Assembly: GCF_021018895.1 (NCBI RefSeq)
Contig: NC_079373.1
Location: forward strand, 13,798,501 to 13,862,500
DNA length: 64,000 bases
Reading direction: 5' to 3'
DNA from: Seriola aureovittata
Taxonomy: Eukaryota > Chordata > Actinopteri > Carangiformes > Carangidae
Part shown: positions 36,431-48,290 of the stretch, one piece after another
How positions within the stretch are numbered: position 1 is the stretch's first letter
Layout of the letters: each line of letters starts with the position of its first letter
Notes under the pieces: generated by a model
The model's input: the letters and a program-made list of their open reading frames with translations, nothing else
Database searches by the model: none
Told to the model about the DNA's origin: nothing
Made by a program: the position numbers and the translations under genes

Positions 36431-36959
36431 CCATTACATAACCAGATCACTAGGCACAACAGTGACCTCAGGAATATAATTGTCGTGAAATGACACCCAG
36501 CGTCTCTTAAGATCAATTTTAACAGGTGATAAGGTGTTTATCTTTCTCACTAAAACATTAGGCAAGGACAAAACTAATGGCCTTAAATAGTTTTTCAGTG
36601 GAACAGACCACAAGCTTATAAAGTAATACCATCTGAGAAGGCTTAGAATAAAATATGCATTCTTTTAGTGTGTTTTCAGCATCTTATCATGTTCTCTGTG
36701 ATAATTATTCTTGTAAGAGCTCTCAACTGTGTGGACATTGTTTAAGGATCTCAAAGGAATCCTGGTGGATCTCTAATGTGAGGGGGATAGCAGGTTGAGT
36801 GTGTCTACATTGACCTACACTGATAAAATTTGGACTTCTCATGAATGTTTCTATCCCCAGCTGTATGTACGTATACAGACAATAACAACCATTGCTTGAA
36901 TAGCCCACGAATTGAGCTAGTAAATCAATGGAAAGCTGCAAAAATGTGAAAACGAGATG
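36431..36959. other. Noncoding stretch
   Basis: A minus-strand frame at 36723-36941 lacks any recognisable domain. Nothing else recognised. Confidence 0.5.
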
Positions 36960-37150
36960 AAGAGAAAACCAATGTCTAGGCCTTGAGGGCCAAGATGGGC
37001 CAAGAAGCGCAACATCACACCAGACTCTTATCTCTGGACGCGCCTTTCCCCTGAGAGGATTCTACGCTCGAGCAAACAACAGGATTCAAAGGTATATCAG
37101 GTGCATGACCTTAGGGTTAGTGAAATCTACAGCCAAGCAGAATCAGCTGA
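36960..37150. promoter_or_regulatory. Weak candidate conserved noncoding block
   Basis: GC-richer, CpG-containing island in AT-rich DNA (GGACGCGCCTTTCCCCTGAG at 37036-37055, CTACGCTCGAGC at 37062-37073). CpG retention in isolated fish intergenic DNA can mark constraint or youth. No open frame. Confidence 0.28.
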
Positions 37151-37479
37151 AAACGTTGGACACAGAGCTAGACATGTGGCCAGCATTGAGTTACGCACAC
37201 ACCTTACTATTCTTTCTTTACATGCTCAGCCATACACGAATACACTTTCATAAAAACAAGGTTTTACTTTCTCATAGATAGATAGATAGGTAATTATGCA
37301 TATCTTGTGTTTCTGTGTATTATGTAAGCATTACAGACTAGACTAAGTTTCTAGTACCTTCTACCTACTAATTTCCTAAGATAATTCCGTTTTAAAATTA
37401 ATTTGATTTAATGCTGACTGACTTTGCATTTTGCCAAAGCATAACACATAATATGCCGTGTCTTTGAAAAAATTGATCC
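37151..37479. other. AT-rich noncoding stretch with short GATA repeat
   Basis: A (GATA)n-like patch lies at about 37277-37290. Unlike 12577-12700 it has no retroposon end attached. Nothing else recognised. Confidence 0.55.
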
Positions 37480-37745
37480 ATTATCATTCAATTTCCCCCT
37501 CATTAACCTTTGGGTTATTGCTGAATGTGTCACAGGCCAAAGGCCATTGTAATCTCTCTCAATGGACACACTGTTCTTGATCAATATGCTTCTTGCTCAG
37601 CAACTCACATTGTTTTATTTTCCTGCTTGTGTTCCAGGGTAAGGTGTGAAAGGATCATTCCAAGTCTCAAAGGAGAGGCTTCTTTCAATATCCTCAAAGT
37701 AGCGGACCCACCCACTCAATTGTTCTCTGCATAATCATATAAAAA
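37480..37745. promoter_or_regulatory. Candidate conserved noncoding block
   Basis: Contains CCCCTCATTAACCTTTGGG (37497-37515), ACAGGCCAAAGGCCATTG (37532-37549; a palindrome-like GGCCAAAGGCC), CTCTCAATGGACACAC and CTTGATCAATATGC (37576-37589). A plus-strand frame (37525-37734) is open but matches no known protein. Motif texture favours regulatory DNA. Confidence 0.4.
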
Positions 37746-38479
37746 GATTCAGGAAGAGTTGTTTTTTTATTGTTGTTGTGTTTTTCCTCTGCTGAACAAT
37801 GCCCTTCCGCCACAGGGTCCCATAACAGCCTACCAGTCTGTGCTCTGCGCACCTCCACCCCTCATCCCACCCTTGCTATCTCGTTTTCCTCATCTGGCCC
37901 AGGCCCACTTCCACATCTACATCCCATTGTCTGAGTGAAGGCAGCACGCGCAGGGCTGGGGCCAGTCCAAACATACTCATCTTATTCTCTGGATGATTGC
38001 CAGCATTCTTTGAAAAATTTAACTTTGTTACTTTCCAAATCAATTTTTAACAGTTGTGTTTTTAGTAACGGTACAAACATTAAAGTCGCTCTGCCTGTCA
38101 AAAAAAGGGTGTATACATTTATTTACTGGCTTCTTTTGTGTTTGTATGTGTCGTGTTGTGTGTTAGGATTCATGCATGCGCGTGTGTCGGAGAAACCAAA
38201 TCCCAATCCATCACACATTCCCCAAGGTGGGCCAGCCAGTGTGTGTGTTTGTCACTGTCCCCTGTCAGGAAAGAGGGTTGGAGCGTGTTCTCCGGACGAA
38301 CCCCCTTTGGCTGAGGAAGTGCTCTTCTATATTGGCCTCTTTGTGGCTCGCTAATCGAGCTTTCCTGTCAGCAGGCTGCACAGTCCCAGTGCAGGGTGCA
38401 CTACGTGATACAGACCCACTCCGGTGCTCCAAGGGAAGTTCTGGGATCAGCAGATAACAGCACAGCTCCCTCATCTAAC
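37746..38479. other. Noncoding stretch, GC-richer
   Basis: Holds a 139-codon frame (37935-38354 +) overlapped by another at 38176-38457 (+) and by 38265-38474 (-). The long frame has a hydrophobic middle, but I see no splice context, no domain and no good start context. From 38200 to 38460 the composition is GC-rich and CpG-bearing, possibly part of the next block. Confidence 0.4.
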
Positions 38480-38640
38480 ACGCAGAATGGTGTTGCCTCT
38501 CTCTGTCTCTCCGTCCTTGCATGAATAAGGAAAACACCGATTTTAACCATTTAAAGAATTCCATTATTCAGAGCTCCAACCTGCCAAACAGTCTCCTTTG
38601 GAAACCCCCCATAATTTCCTTTTCAACTTTTCAAGTGTGT
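38480..38640. promoter_or_regulatory. Candidate conserved noncoding block
   Basis: Contains TTGCATGAATAAGG (38517-38530), ACCATTTAAAGAATTCC near 38547, CCATTATTCAGAGCTCC (38561-38577) and CCCCATAATTTCC near 38607. No repeat and no open frame. Enhancer-like by texture only. Confidence 0.38.
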
Positions 38641-40822
38641 GTATAAAAATATAATTCTCCTAATTGGGCATGAATAAAACAACCTTTACCACACAGAACA
38701 TACTGAGAAAATACTAGCTGATCAACATGTACATTGCTCTCCCTTTTGCATTTCACTGTCTGTTCTGCTTTGCCAATTTTGTAATTAAAACAGACTATTA
38801 TCCTTCCCACCTGATTTTTGATCTCCACAGTGGGCCATCATGCAAACTGTAGCCCTCTTTTCAAATGTAAGTGGATTTAATGCTATCTTAGAAGAGTGGT
38901 CACAAAGGACCCATGTTCTGGTATTCAAAACCAATTATAGAATAATAATCTGTAGGTGTCACTTTCTATTTAAATTTTCCCGTTATTGAAGCATTTACAG
39001 ATATGTCAGGAGGATTTTCCAAGGACACTGTACAATATAGCAGGAATCTTACTTGTGAGATGAAACTCTGATTTTCTCATGTCCTTGGCAGTCCACTTTT
39101 ATTTAGCTGGTATTTAATTGTTCGCATGTTCCCCAGTTAAAGTGGGCTAGGACACCTGATGTAAATTCTGCAATATTTTCCTCCATAAAGGAACAATAAT
39201 ATTTCTAATTATATAGTTCCATCTTGTGCGTGTGTGTAAAAAAAAAAAAATACATATCACAATTGTGTTGTAGAGTAATGTCTGCGTGGCAATGTACACA
39301 ATGCAAGTGCATTTAGTTGTCATACCTTACTTAGACTCTGTCGTGGTGAATTACAATGTGATTATTTGAAGGTAGTAAATAAACCAGACATTCAGGTCCT
39401 TTGTTACTTATAGCACGTCATAGTATCTCCATTACTTGGTACCTACAGCCCTGTGGAGATGTGGCCACAGTTTTCTGTTACCTTACAGGATACTGTCTTG
39501 GTTAATTGTATACCTGCGAGAAGGGGGGAGGGGGCCTCTGATGGGGATGAAATGATTCTGTAATAATGGTGTGACTACCACAAAAGTTTGAATTATAATT
39601 TCAAACTTAAAGCAGCGGTACATTTCAAATGAAACTTTCCATATTGATAAACAACAACCAAAGTTAGGTTCTATACAAGTTGTATTTTGCATTTAGAGCT
39701 GATCTGAATGGATCAACATGTGATGACTGGCCAGACGCACGAATGTGCATTTGACTCAGATACTAGTAGGGATGTAAACTGTAAAGTAATATTGTCGAAT
39801 AAACCATGTTTAACTTGTTGTATGAAGAGACGAAGCAGGAGAGCGCACATACAAGTGTGGGTGAGCAAGAGAAAGTGATCAAGAAGCTTTAGTTCATGGA
39901 ATAATCTTGCAGTGTAATCCAGTGTGACTTTGTGGTTAATCAGAAGTGTAACTATGGAACCTTGCTGCATGCTAGAGTCTGTACTAATTGTGACAACCAA
40001 AGCAACAGTCTCATATGAATGTGTCCAACACGGGCTCAACACACTTTGAGTAAACCCCATATCTCCTGCATGGAATTTATCAGTCAGAGACAAATAGATA
40101 AGTTCATGCAAGACAAATTGATGATTTGACAAGACTTAATTATTCTGTACAAAACAGGGTTGGTTTAACAAAATTGGTTTCTGCAATGTAGCTTTAGCCT
40201 TAATTCAAAAGCCCAGTACTGTCAGAGCTGAACTCATGTCAGATGACGCATGTCAATCCAAGTTCATAGAGATGGACACACCAATACTTCTGCTGCCAGA
40301 CGTAAAGGCCAATAATTACAGTTGTCTTCTGTTCACTGCTGGGCACCATATAACTCCAAAGTATGAGATGCAGGTCCCAATATTTGAAAAACAGGAATAT
40401 CAAATGCTGTTCTGAAACCGGTGAATTATTATGACTTTTACTGGTGACATTTTCCAGTGGCATATGGCAGCAAGCTCATGGGAGAGCACAGCTTTTTGAT
40501 GAATACTTTGAGTCAGAGGGACCAAAGGACAGTGGTGGGCATATGTTGCCTTCTGTCTTTGCCTTGTGAAATGATAATGTGGCCTCACTTAGACAAGATT
40601 CTGAAACCGCCGAGCTGCCATTTTTAGCATCAAGAAATATCATAGGACAAACATGCAGGAACCGACTACATGTGTGTATATGAAGGTGCATGTGTGTCTT
40701 TTTATATGTCTGTGTTTGATGCCTGTTTTCTCACTGTGCGTCTTCTTGTTGACTGTCAGCTAGTCATAAATGTTGAACGCAAAGTATATGACAGTTGAGT
40801 GTTTAAAATTTCACTTATCTTA
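38641..40822. other. AT-rich noncoding stretch
   Basis: Contains a 139-codon minus-strand frame (39713-40132). It is hydrophobic in patches but shows no domain, splice signal or homology that I can recognise. Frames at 40239-40691 (-) overlap in three phases. The sequence at 40480-40640 is repeat-poor. No gene called. Confidence 0.5.
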
Positions 40823-40855
40823 CATCCATCCATCCATCCATCCATCCATCCATCC
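40823..40855. repeat. (CATC)n microsatellite forming the retroposon tail
   Basis: Eight tetranucleotide units at the tail end of the L2-like element. The array probably grew from the retroposon's own 3' repeat. Confidence 0.92.
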
Positions 40856-41056
40856 TTCAGCTTATTCTTTTGAGGGCCACAGGGGGGCTGGAGCAAATCC
40901 CCAAGAGACGGGGTGCACTTTGGACAGGTTGCTAGTCTGTCACAGGGCTGACATAGAGACAAACAAACATTCATGTCTGTGGGAGGAATCTGGGGTATCC
41001 AGAGGAAACCATGCGGGCAGGAGGGGAACATGCAAACTCTACACAGAAAAGCCCTG
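40823..41056 (-). mobile_element. 3' tail of an L2/Maui-like retroposon
   Basis: Read on the minus strand it has GTTTGCATGTTCCCCTC, GGTTTCCTCTGGATACCCC, ATTCCTCCCACAGACATGAA, TGTCAGCCCTGTGACAGACT and GCACCCCGTCTCTTGGGG. GCTCCAGCCCCCC and a (GGATG)-type tail follow, complementing the (CATC)n run at 40823-40855. This order is the classic 3' end shared by L2-clade LINEs (Maui-type) and tRNA-SINEs that borrow their tail in fish. Only the tail is present, so LINE and SINE parents cannot be told apart. Confidence 0.75.
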
Positions 41057-44000
41057 GAAAAAAATTAGTACATTTAAAATACATACATTTTTACTAGTGT
41101 TAAGTGTTTATATTCAGATTTCAGCACAGAGGCAGAGGCTCCTACAACATCAAAATATGTTCACATCAGACAAACTTTATTCCATTGCTATAATTTATAT
41201 AAAGATGTAAACATATTGACATTATTTAATATTTTTTGCTTTTTTTAGTTTTTCTCTTTTGTTTGCTTTCGAGGCGGTAACATAAATGTCTTCCACAGGC
41301 CTAAATCCTCATGTACCTCCTTGTTCGTATGCTCCAAAATAATGTGATTAGTGTTTATATTGTTGCCATACATTGTTATATAAGGATCCACATTGGTCAG
41401 TAGCTCTATGGAGGCACAAAACCCTATTGTTCATCTTGAAACATGTGGCCACAGATCTCATGTACTGTACTACATGTTCATCATTCTGATAAAATCCTCT
41501 TAACCAATGTAATGTGCATCTGTTTGGCCGTGACCCTCTTGATTCTCCTGAACGTATGCATGAAATTGTCATATATACAATTGAGCAAATAACTGTCACA
41601 TTTTGGCATGGCTTAAAGCTCTGTTAAATCGCTGTGTAAAAACACACACGCACAAACATTTGCATTCTGCAGTTTCCATAAACAAAATCAAATTGAAAAG
41701 GGTAAAGCCAGAAATTAATTATCCATCCAAAGCAAATGTACTGGAAAATATAATTTATGGAACAATTATGAAAATGGGGCGCTTAAGTGAAAACCCTACA
41801 ATAATTTAATTAATATTTCATTGGATTACTCTTTTAATTCTTAGCCATGGTGAATGTGATGGAATGTACAAGGCTGTTGAGTAGAGTGGTGTTTTAGGTA
41901 GAACAAAAAAAAAAAAAAAAGGCTTGCACTGCTTTCAATGAGATTGGAGTTTAAAGGCTGGCTGTTATCATAGTAGATCTGAACCAAAGGGTAAATGTTC
42001 TGCAGGTGATTAAAACATTTACAAGATGAGACCTTGACTCTTGGTGCTGAGATATGTTATATGATAAAGCATATTATTTCCTGCTGGACATTTTTCTGAA
42101 CGCACACAAAGTTTCCAGTGAATGTTTGTGTTTAGAGTTTCAATATCTTTGTGTTGGCATACTTTGTGTGCATGTGTATGACTTCAGATGGTTCCTTTGC
42201 TCAATGTCTTTCCTCTACACAGTGCCTCTTTATGCCAAGGAAGGACTTGCCCTTCTTCCTGTCACCCGTCCACTGGGAACACTGCTCTCTGTGCAGTCTC
42301 TTTGGCATGCTAAAGAGCCCTGATATTTTTGTCTTACATTTAAAGAGGGAATTACGCTGAGCTATTGAGGGCTTATGTCCAGGGCATTTTAACTTTTTTT
42401 TCATGATTCTTGGAAGTCGTCCAGGCAGATTGAAAAGATGGGAAGGTTAGAGAATGGATAGAGAGGTTATTGACAGAGCTGAGGTTAGTACTTTGAGGGA
42501 CAAGCGGAAACAATGTGCTGACTGTTAGCCAAGGACTGGCTTTGCTGGATTGCATGAGGACATAAGTGTCCTGAGTGGGCTTTTTTCAAATGTTTCTTCC
42601 CTTCTCCCTAGAAAGCCGTTACAATGAAACCAAGTCTAAAGCAGCAATTTGTAAGTCAAGAGCCTGGCAAAATGGGTAGTGTGGGGGGAAAAGGGAGCTG
42701 AAAGTGTATAGTGTGTAAAGTGAGAGCCTAGGGTCTGTTTAGGGCAAGTGGAGCTCTAGTCAGCTTTGCATGCCACTTAAGTGGCTTCCTGCAGTTTGCT
42801 GTATAGACACCACCAACACTGTTTTAAAGCCCTTTTTTTTTATCCATAGATATATCACTTACTGGACTGCTGCTAGATACCATAAATTAGGTCATAAGGA
42901 AGTCACCAGGCATTTGTTTGTATGCAAGTTGTTTTTGCGCATTGAAACAGATTACAGCTACAATGTAATGTTTCTTTTCCGCTGGTTGGCAGAGATGTAG
43001 TCAGTAAAGAAAATGCCATATGTTAAAATGTTAAATTTGTCAAAGACACAAAATGAACATTACACACAGTTGAAAATACAGACAGAGGGTTTCAAATAAA
43101 GAAAAACAGGACTGGATTTGGACAAAGCAAACTCCAAAGTCGGGACAATAGCAACTTGTCATAGTGCTGCCATGACAGTAGAGAGCTCTTAAAATCTTTG
43201 TACACATCTGTATTGACTAAAGGTTTAGGTTTTAGGCTTGTGACTGTATTCATTTTGTGTTTCAGTAACTGAACCAGCTCAAAAATTGGGCAAGTAATGC
43301 TTGCATCTTTCTTAATAAATCTCACATCCTACAGTAGAAGACATTTACTGGCCTTTTGAAATACAAAGTACAGTCAACTTCACCAAGAAAGTGGCAAAAT
43401 TTTTTTGTAAAACCATGTGCTCTGTATATTATGAGTTCCCCACCGGTCTATATTCTGCCATAGTCTATATTATAGCTGTAGCCTGATTAATACTGTATCT
43501 TCTGCTGAAAAGGCAATGCTGTTGCGCTTGTCTATCGGGCAGATGGAGCACAGTGCTAAACATTGTCATCCTTGACACCAAAATTGCAGTGCTAGCTCGC
43601 CAATGGCACACCCCTACTGCGGCTCTCCTCCAACTTCAGCAGAGGGCAAGTCACCAAAATGCCAAATGGGCGCAGGTGATGAATACCCATCTCTGCACTT
43701 CTGGAAAATGTCATTTCACCAGCACGCTGCTCCCACAATATTCCCACATGAAATAGGACCCTTAGTCTGACAGTTTCGCAGTTAACAACAGTCTGCCGTG
43801 TATCATGGTTTTTAGTTCTAGATGTGGACACACTATAAGATTTGGCAGACTTGAGAAATAGCTCTAAATGTTGTAGCTTGCTCCAGTATCACCATGACAG
43901 CAGCTGCAGTCAGCTTGTATTCACATATACAGTGGTTACCAGTGGGAAACAAGAGTCATTGGGAAACAAACAAACAAAACATCGTTAAAACATTTGAACT

Positions 44001-44139
44001 CCACATCGACGCACATAAAAGATCAGGTATAACATTTTATTTACTGACTTTATTATTAGGATTAGAACTTCAACTCAGGATCACTGGTTACAGCATAATT
44101 ATTTTTTCAAGCTACAATGAGACTGTGCTCCCTCAAAAA
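41057..44139. other. AT-rich noncoding stretch
   Basis: About 3 kb with many short frames on both strands (for example 42054-42323 +, 42201-42404 -, 43592-43831 -) that overlap and lack recognisable domains. An A-run lies at about 41906-41921. No RNA gene recognised. Confidence 0.5.
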
Positions 44140-44665
44140 ACAACCCCATAGGTCGTCTGTGCAAGCAGCTTCTTACGACCCATAGATACGTTTAGCTGTT
44201 AGGTAACCTCTAGCAGCTGTAGTAATTGAAACTGGAGCAAGTCAGGTGACATAGTATATAGAGTGACTGTATAGAGTGACAAAGTCTGCATTGAGAGTAG
44301 GTTGGGGTGGATGGATGGTCTTTCACAGGTGAGACTGCTGTTTGTATTTTTACTGGGTGAAACAGATATTCAATGTTGTTTATTTTATTCATAACCAGTC
44401 CACGACCTTAACCATGTGTTTTTTAGTGTAACCATGAAAAAAGACTTATTTTAATCCAAACCACAATCTTTTCCTAAACCTAACCAAGTTGTTTTTATGC
44501 CTAAACCTAACCAAACCTTATCTGCGTGTTTAATATTGTTACCGTGACGACAAAGGTCCAGTATGCCTGCTGCTGATATACTCCTATAGGTCGTATCTGA
44601 GGGTAGGGAAAAGCGACCGATATGGTTGTTTAGGTTGGAGGACTTGTTAGCCACAACACATGAGC
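44140..44665. repeat. Dispersed repeat with CCTAACC-rich core
   Basis: The core at 44455-44560 has AACCACAATCTTTTCCTAAA, CCTAACCAAGTTGTTTTTATG and TGCCTAAACCTAACC-like words followed by TACCGTGACGACAAAGG (44541-44557). This resembles a repeat common in perch-like fish. ATAGGTCGT occurs near both the left (44149) and right (44585) ends in direct orientation, suggesting the element spans this interval. Boundaries are approximate and the class is unknown. Confidence 0.5.
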
Positions 44666-44784
44666 CTTAGACAAACAAAGCTAATTTAAGCCTGTGGGAC
44701 TTGAGCAGCACAACAAACTGTAAGCACAAAATTATTATCACTTAATTTGTAGTGGTGTTGGTGAATGTAAGTGCAATACTCACT

Positions 44785-45145
44785 CCGCTCTGGTTTGGTC
44801 TCCACCAACTCCTAATGGAAATATCTGGGTCTTTAGCTGCTAAATGCTCCACTATTTCCACCAGCCAGTCACTAACTTTGTCAGCTGTTAGGTAATGGTC
44901 AGGAAGCATACAGTGCGTTTAGTAGAGCTTTTTTTGCTGAAAACAGTTGCCTGGAAACAACACCGAGAGTGGTGAGAGTGAACCAAACGATGTTGTGGGC
45001 CATAAATCCAACAATGAATTGAGGAGAACAGAGTTAGTGATACTTTTCTGTGGGTTTGTCATTATGAGCGACACCTTTTCACATTACATAAAATCATGTC
45101 ATCAGCTGTTAATATAAAAATATTGATTAAAGCAGCTTTAACAGA
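44785..45145 (+). repeat. Dispersed repeat family 1, copy C
   Basis: Best-preserved of the three family-1 copies. It has CTGCTAAATGCTCCACTATT (44837-44856), CAGTCACTAACTTTGTCAGC (44866-44885), GAGAGTGGTGAGAGTGAACC (44963-44982) and ATTGATTAAAGCAGCTTTAA (45121-45140). Same orientation as 33430-33800, reversed relative to 2336-2660. No coding content. Confidence 0.7.
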
Positions 45146-46924
45146 ATTATATTAAATTTGTTTTCCAAGCAACCCTCCTTATCAGTGCAATAACATTTTT
45201 AACCAAATTAATTGATAGTTTGGCATTGTTGTGCAAAGTGCTGACTACATGTAACATGTTATGTGATTAAATTATGCTGTAATAATGTTGTTTCAGAGTT
45301 AGTTGAAGATCAATATTTGCATCAAATTATTGTCATCACTTACGGTCAGAATATAGACTTCCTGGCCAAACGTTGAGTAAGAAATCTAGGGGTCTGCTGC
45401 GCTTTCTGGGATATCTACAAAGTGACATGTTAACTGTAGCCTCTTAGGCAAGCATTCTTGATAGAGTCCCTGAAGTATCAAAACGATTATGAGAGCCATG
45501 CGCTGCCACTGGAAACAAACTCACTGACACGCTGATAAAATCCCTGCCCCGTGTTTATATGCCATTTTGCAAAGAAATCAGAAAAGGTAATCATGTATGG
45601 AAGCCGAGGTTAAGAAGCAATGTAACAGTCTATTAAGTTTAATGTAGATATGTAGAATAAGCATATGCAGGGAGACATTAGCATAAATCTTGGTTACACA
45701 CGAATGGTGCAGTGCACTCTATTCTCTCCCTGCAGTCGAGTCTAATGACAAATATTGTGAATGAGCCATGCCAGCCTGCTGACTACTCACTTGAGCTCTC
45801 AGTTAGCCCCCCTTACCAGTAAGTCTGCTCTACCAGTCCATTCACAGCTCTAGTATTATTCAGATATCCTAAAATGAAATGTAACAAGAAGGATTCAAAA
45901 ACACATTGGATAATAAGTACAGCATGTTACTATTTCAAATCTTCCCCACCGTAGTGTTCATCTTAAAACAGTAGTTTCCACCTAAAGAACAGCTCTAAAC
46001 ATCAAGAGATTTGGGGTCCATTAGGGTCAATTTAAGCTTTTGATTGAAGTGTTTTCTTTGAGTAACTAATAATGACTCATCATGTACAAGCTCAGTCATG
46101 CTCAAGGATACTTCAGTGGCACGCACAACTCCTCTTTACCAGTCTGAAAAAATGTGTTTATTATCATGAACTTTAAATGTGTTGGTTGCTTCTCAAAGTT
46201 TTTTTTTTTTTTGGTTAATGATAATAATAAAATCAACCATTTAAAAATCTGAATTGTTCTTAGATACATATGAATATAAAATTAACTCTTAACTAGCTTA
46301 AACACTCTTTTATATACTAGAAAAAAGTTTATTAATACTTAACATTTACTGTCCAATGCTTTTATTGGGTACTTTCAGTATTAGCCATGTTTCCTCATTG
46401 ATTTTAAAATTGTGAAGATCTTTGGATGTCACCTTAAATCCCTGCAACGCAAGCAATTCTGGTGTTGAAAGATGTCTTAGTATTGCTCTGCTTTGATGAA
46501 AAATCTTCACCAAAGATGTGTAATAAGGATGACATACAAACAGCTTTATAGATGTGTATACACATGCAGCCTCTAAAACATTTGCAAAGCAACCGTGCTG
46601 CGTTTGAGGAACACTGTTGATTTTCTTGCCCATGGAGAAGAGCAGCTTTTTATTTCAACCCATATTTTCCGTTCCCAACACCCATTTTAATTTGCAAAAT
46701 ATTCTAAAGGAACCCTTTGCAAGTTGATCGTTTATTTTGCCCAAAAAACATGGCCGCATCCTTGTAGAAGAGTATGAATTCTGATACTTTGAATGTGCTA
46801 TCATCTTTTTGGAGTGTCAACACTGACAATCAACAGCAATCTGCTATAAACATTATTATAAAAGTGATATATCACATGATAGAAAAGCCATACTCAATTG
46901 AGTTGGTGCTCAGTGTAGCGCCTC
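45146..46924. other. AT-rich noncoding stretch
   Basis: Holds a 95-codon minus-strand frame (46346-46633) without a recognisable domain. Patches near 45700-45830 and 46670-46760 are repeat-poor and may be weak regulatory blocks. A T-run lies at about 46200-46212. Confidence 0.45.
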
Positions 46925-47205
46925 CAGGGGCTAATTGGATTGGTGTTTAGCAAGACCTGCAGATGAGGCAAAGATTATCGTCATGCATAAAATTGTCTTT
47001 GTTTTTCTCTGTTGTCCTGTCTCTCCCTTCCTTCCTTGGTCGCTTTTCCCACTGCCTCCCCCAGCTGCACAGGGCATCGAAGGAGTCATGTAAGCATACC
47101 TTTGTCCCTGCACGGGAGGAAGAAGAAATGATCTGGTATTAAATTTCAATAACACGTTTTCCCAGGTCCTCCAGAGTACAAGCAATCAAGGGTTAAATTG
47201 GATCT
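46925..47205. promoter_or_regulatory. Candidate conserved noncoding block
   Basis: Starts with GGGGCTAATTGGATTGG (46927-46943), continues with GGCAAAGATTATCGTCATGC (46967-46986; adjacent GATA/TTATC and CATGCATAAAAT words) and TCAAGGGTTAAATTGGATC (47187-47205). The intervening pyrimidine-rich part at 47000-47060 is less typical. A minus-strand frame (46931-47185) is open but unrecognised. Confidence 0.42.
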
Positions 47206-47590
47206 GTAACGTATGCTCGGTGACCCACAAATCGCTTACCCATCAAACAGACTCATTACGAGCCGGCAAGCAGATGAGTGTTTGTGAGCCTTGCCTCTGA
47301 GCGGTGGGGATTGTGTGTATTACCGCTAACACGGCTGAGGTATTTAAATTTTGATTTTTTCGTAATGGGTTTTGACATGTTTCATTTCCTCTGGGGGAAG
47401 CGCTCGAGACCTCCGAAAGTAAATGTTGCTAAAAAGTCATCAAGGCAGAATATTAAAATGCCATCAAATAAGAATTTCACTAATGCGATGGGGCTTGGGC
47501 TTCAGGTACGCAGGGCCGGGGTCAGAGGGGCTTGGTTCTGGGAGAAACACTATTTGTTCCCCTTGGCTGCCTTCTTTCCCTCTTAAATAA
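47206..47590. promoter_or_regulatory. Candidate conserved noncoding block, strong
   Basis: Contains ACAGACTCATTACGAGCCGG (47247-47266), TTACCGCTAACACGGCTGAG (47320-47339), TTTTCGTAATGGGTTTTGAC (47357-47376), GCGCTCGAGACCTCCG (47400-47415) and CACTAATGCGATGGGGC (47478-47494). CpG-containing words kept inside AT-rich DNA, with no repeats, suggest constraint. A plus-strand frame (47278-47586) covers it, but its peptide is unknown to me. Confidence 0.45.
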
Positions 47591-47989
47591 ATTATTAAAC
47601 TACTTCAACCCCCTCCTCCTCCTCCTTCCCTGCCCGTCCACCTCTTGTGCCTCTCATAGCTTAGCCCTTGCTTTTGAAATGAAAGGCCAGCAAAAGGAGG
47701 AACTGGTAGAGCACTAAAATAGCACACCTTTGGTTGAAGTGAGATTAGCTGAATATATCTCCATTTTCGCAAGGCTAAGCATTAAAAGCTTTCCTCCTAT
47801 ATGTTTTTGAATTTAAAAACAGCAATAACTTGGCTTGATAGAATTCACCAACATGGTTTTGTACATTTTTTAGATCTAAAAATGGAGATCAATGAACATG
47901 AGTTTCCATGCTTGAAGCTGTCTTTGTCGACTTTTATCACCAAGGTTTAAACCACTGCATCGCTGGTAGTTTTTGTATTCCATGGGTAC
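47591..47989. other. Noncoding stretch
   Basis: Begins with a CTC-rich pyrimidine tract (about 47609-47645), then AT-rich sequence. A frame at 47532-47717 (+) reads through the tract and looks like chance. Confidence 0.5.
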
Positions 47990-48290
47990 TCCTTTTGAGG
48001 CCATTACCAAGCTGACAACCCACCAGCTGTCACTAATTGCCCACTAATGGGGTTTGGTGGTCTGATGGTTTGTCTGTGAGGGGCGTTCCAATTCTACATC
48101 GGAGGTCCTTCTGGCTTGTCAAATCAAAGGGGACACATTTAAAAAAGCATGTCATGTTATTCTGTTATATTACCTCTAGTTGCACCTCTACAATAACGAC
48201 TAATTTACAGGGCAATATATTTGGAGACAAAGATTTCTTGTGTGTGTAATTAATCACAGATTATTTAATATTCACCTGACATTACCTTGT
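47990..48290. promoter_or_regulatory. Candidate conserved noncoding block
   Basis: Contains GGCCATTACCAAGCTGACAA (47999-48018), CCAGCTGTCACTAATTGCCC (48023-48042) and CACTAATGGGGTTTGG (48042-48057). The second half (48130-48290) is AT-rich and less convincing. No exon evidence in the frame at 48037-48249. Confidence 0.38.

Noticed and set aside
37935..38354. 139-codon open frame on the plus strand
   Set aside because: No recognisable domain, overlapped by frames in another phase and on the other strand, no splice or promoter context; length is within chance for a 64-kb window.
39713..40132. 139-codon open frame on the minus strand with hydrophobic patches
   Set aside because: Composition reflects AT-rich reverse-strand sequence; no domain, no start context and no similarity to a protein I know.
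40823..40855. CRISPR-like or satellite array
   Set aside because: Simple (CATC)n tetranucleotide array without spacers, at a retroposon tail.
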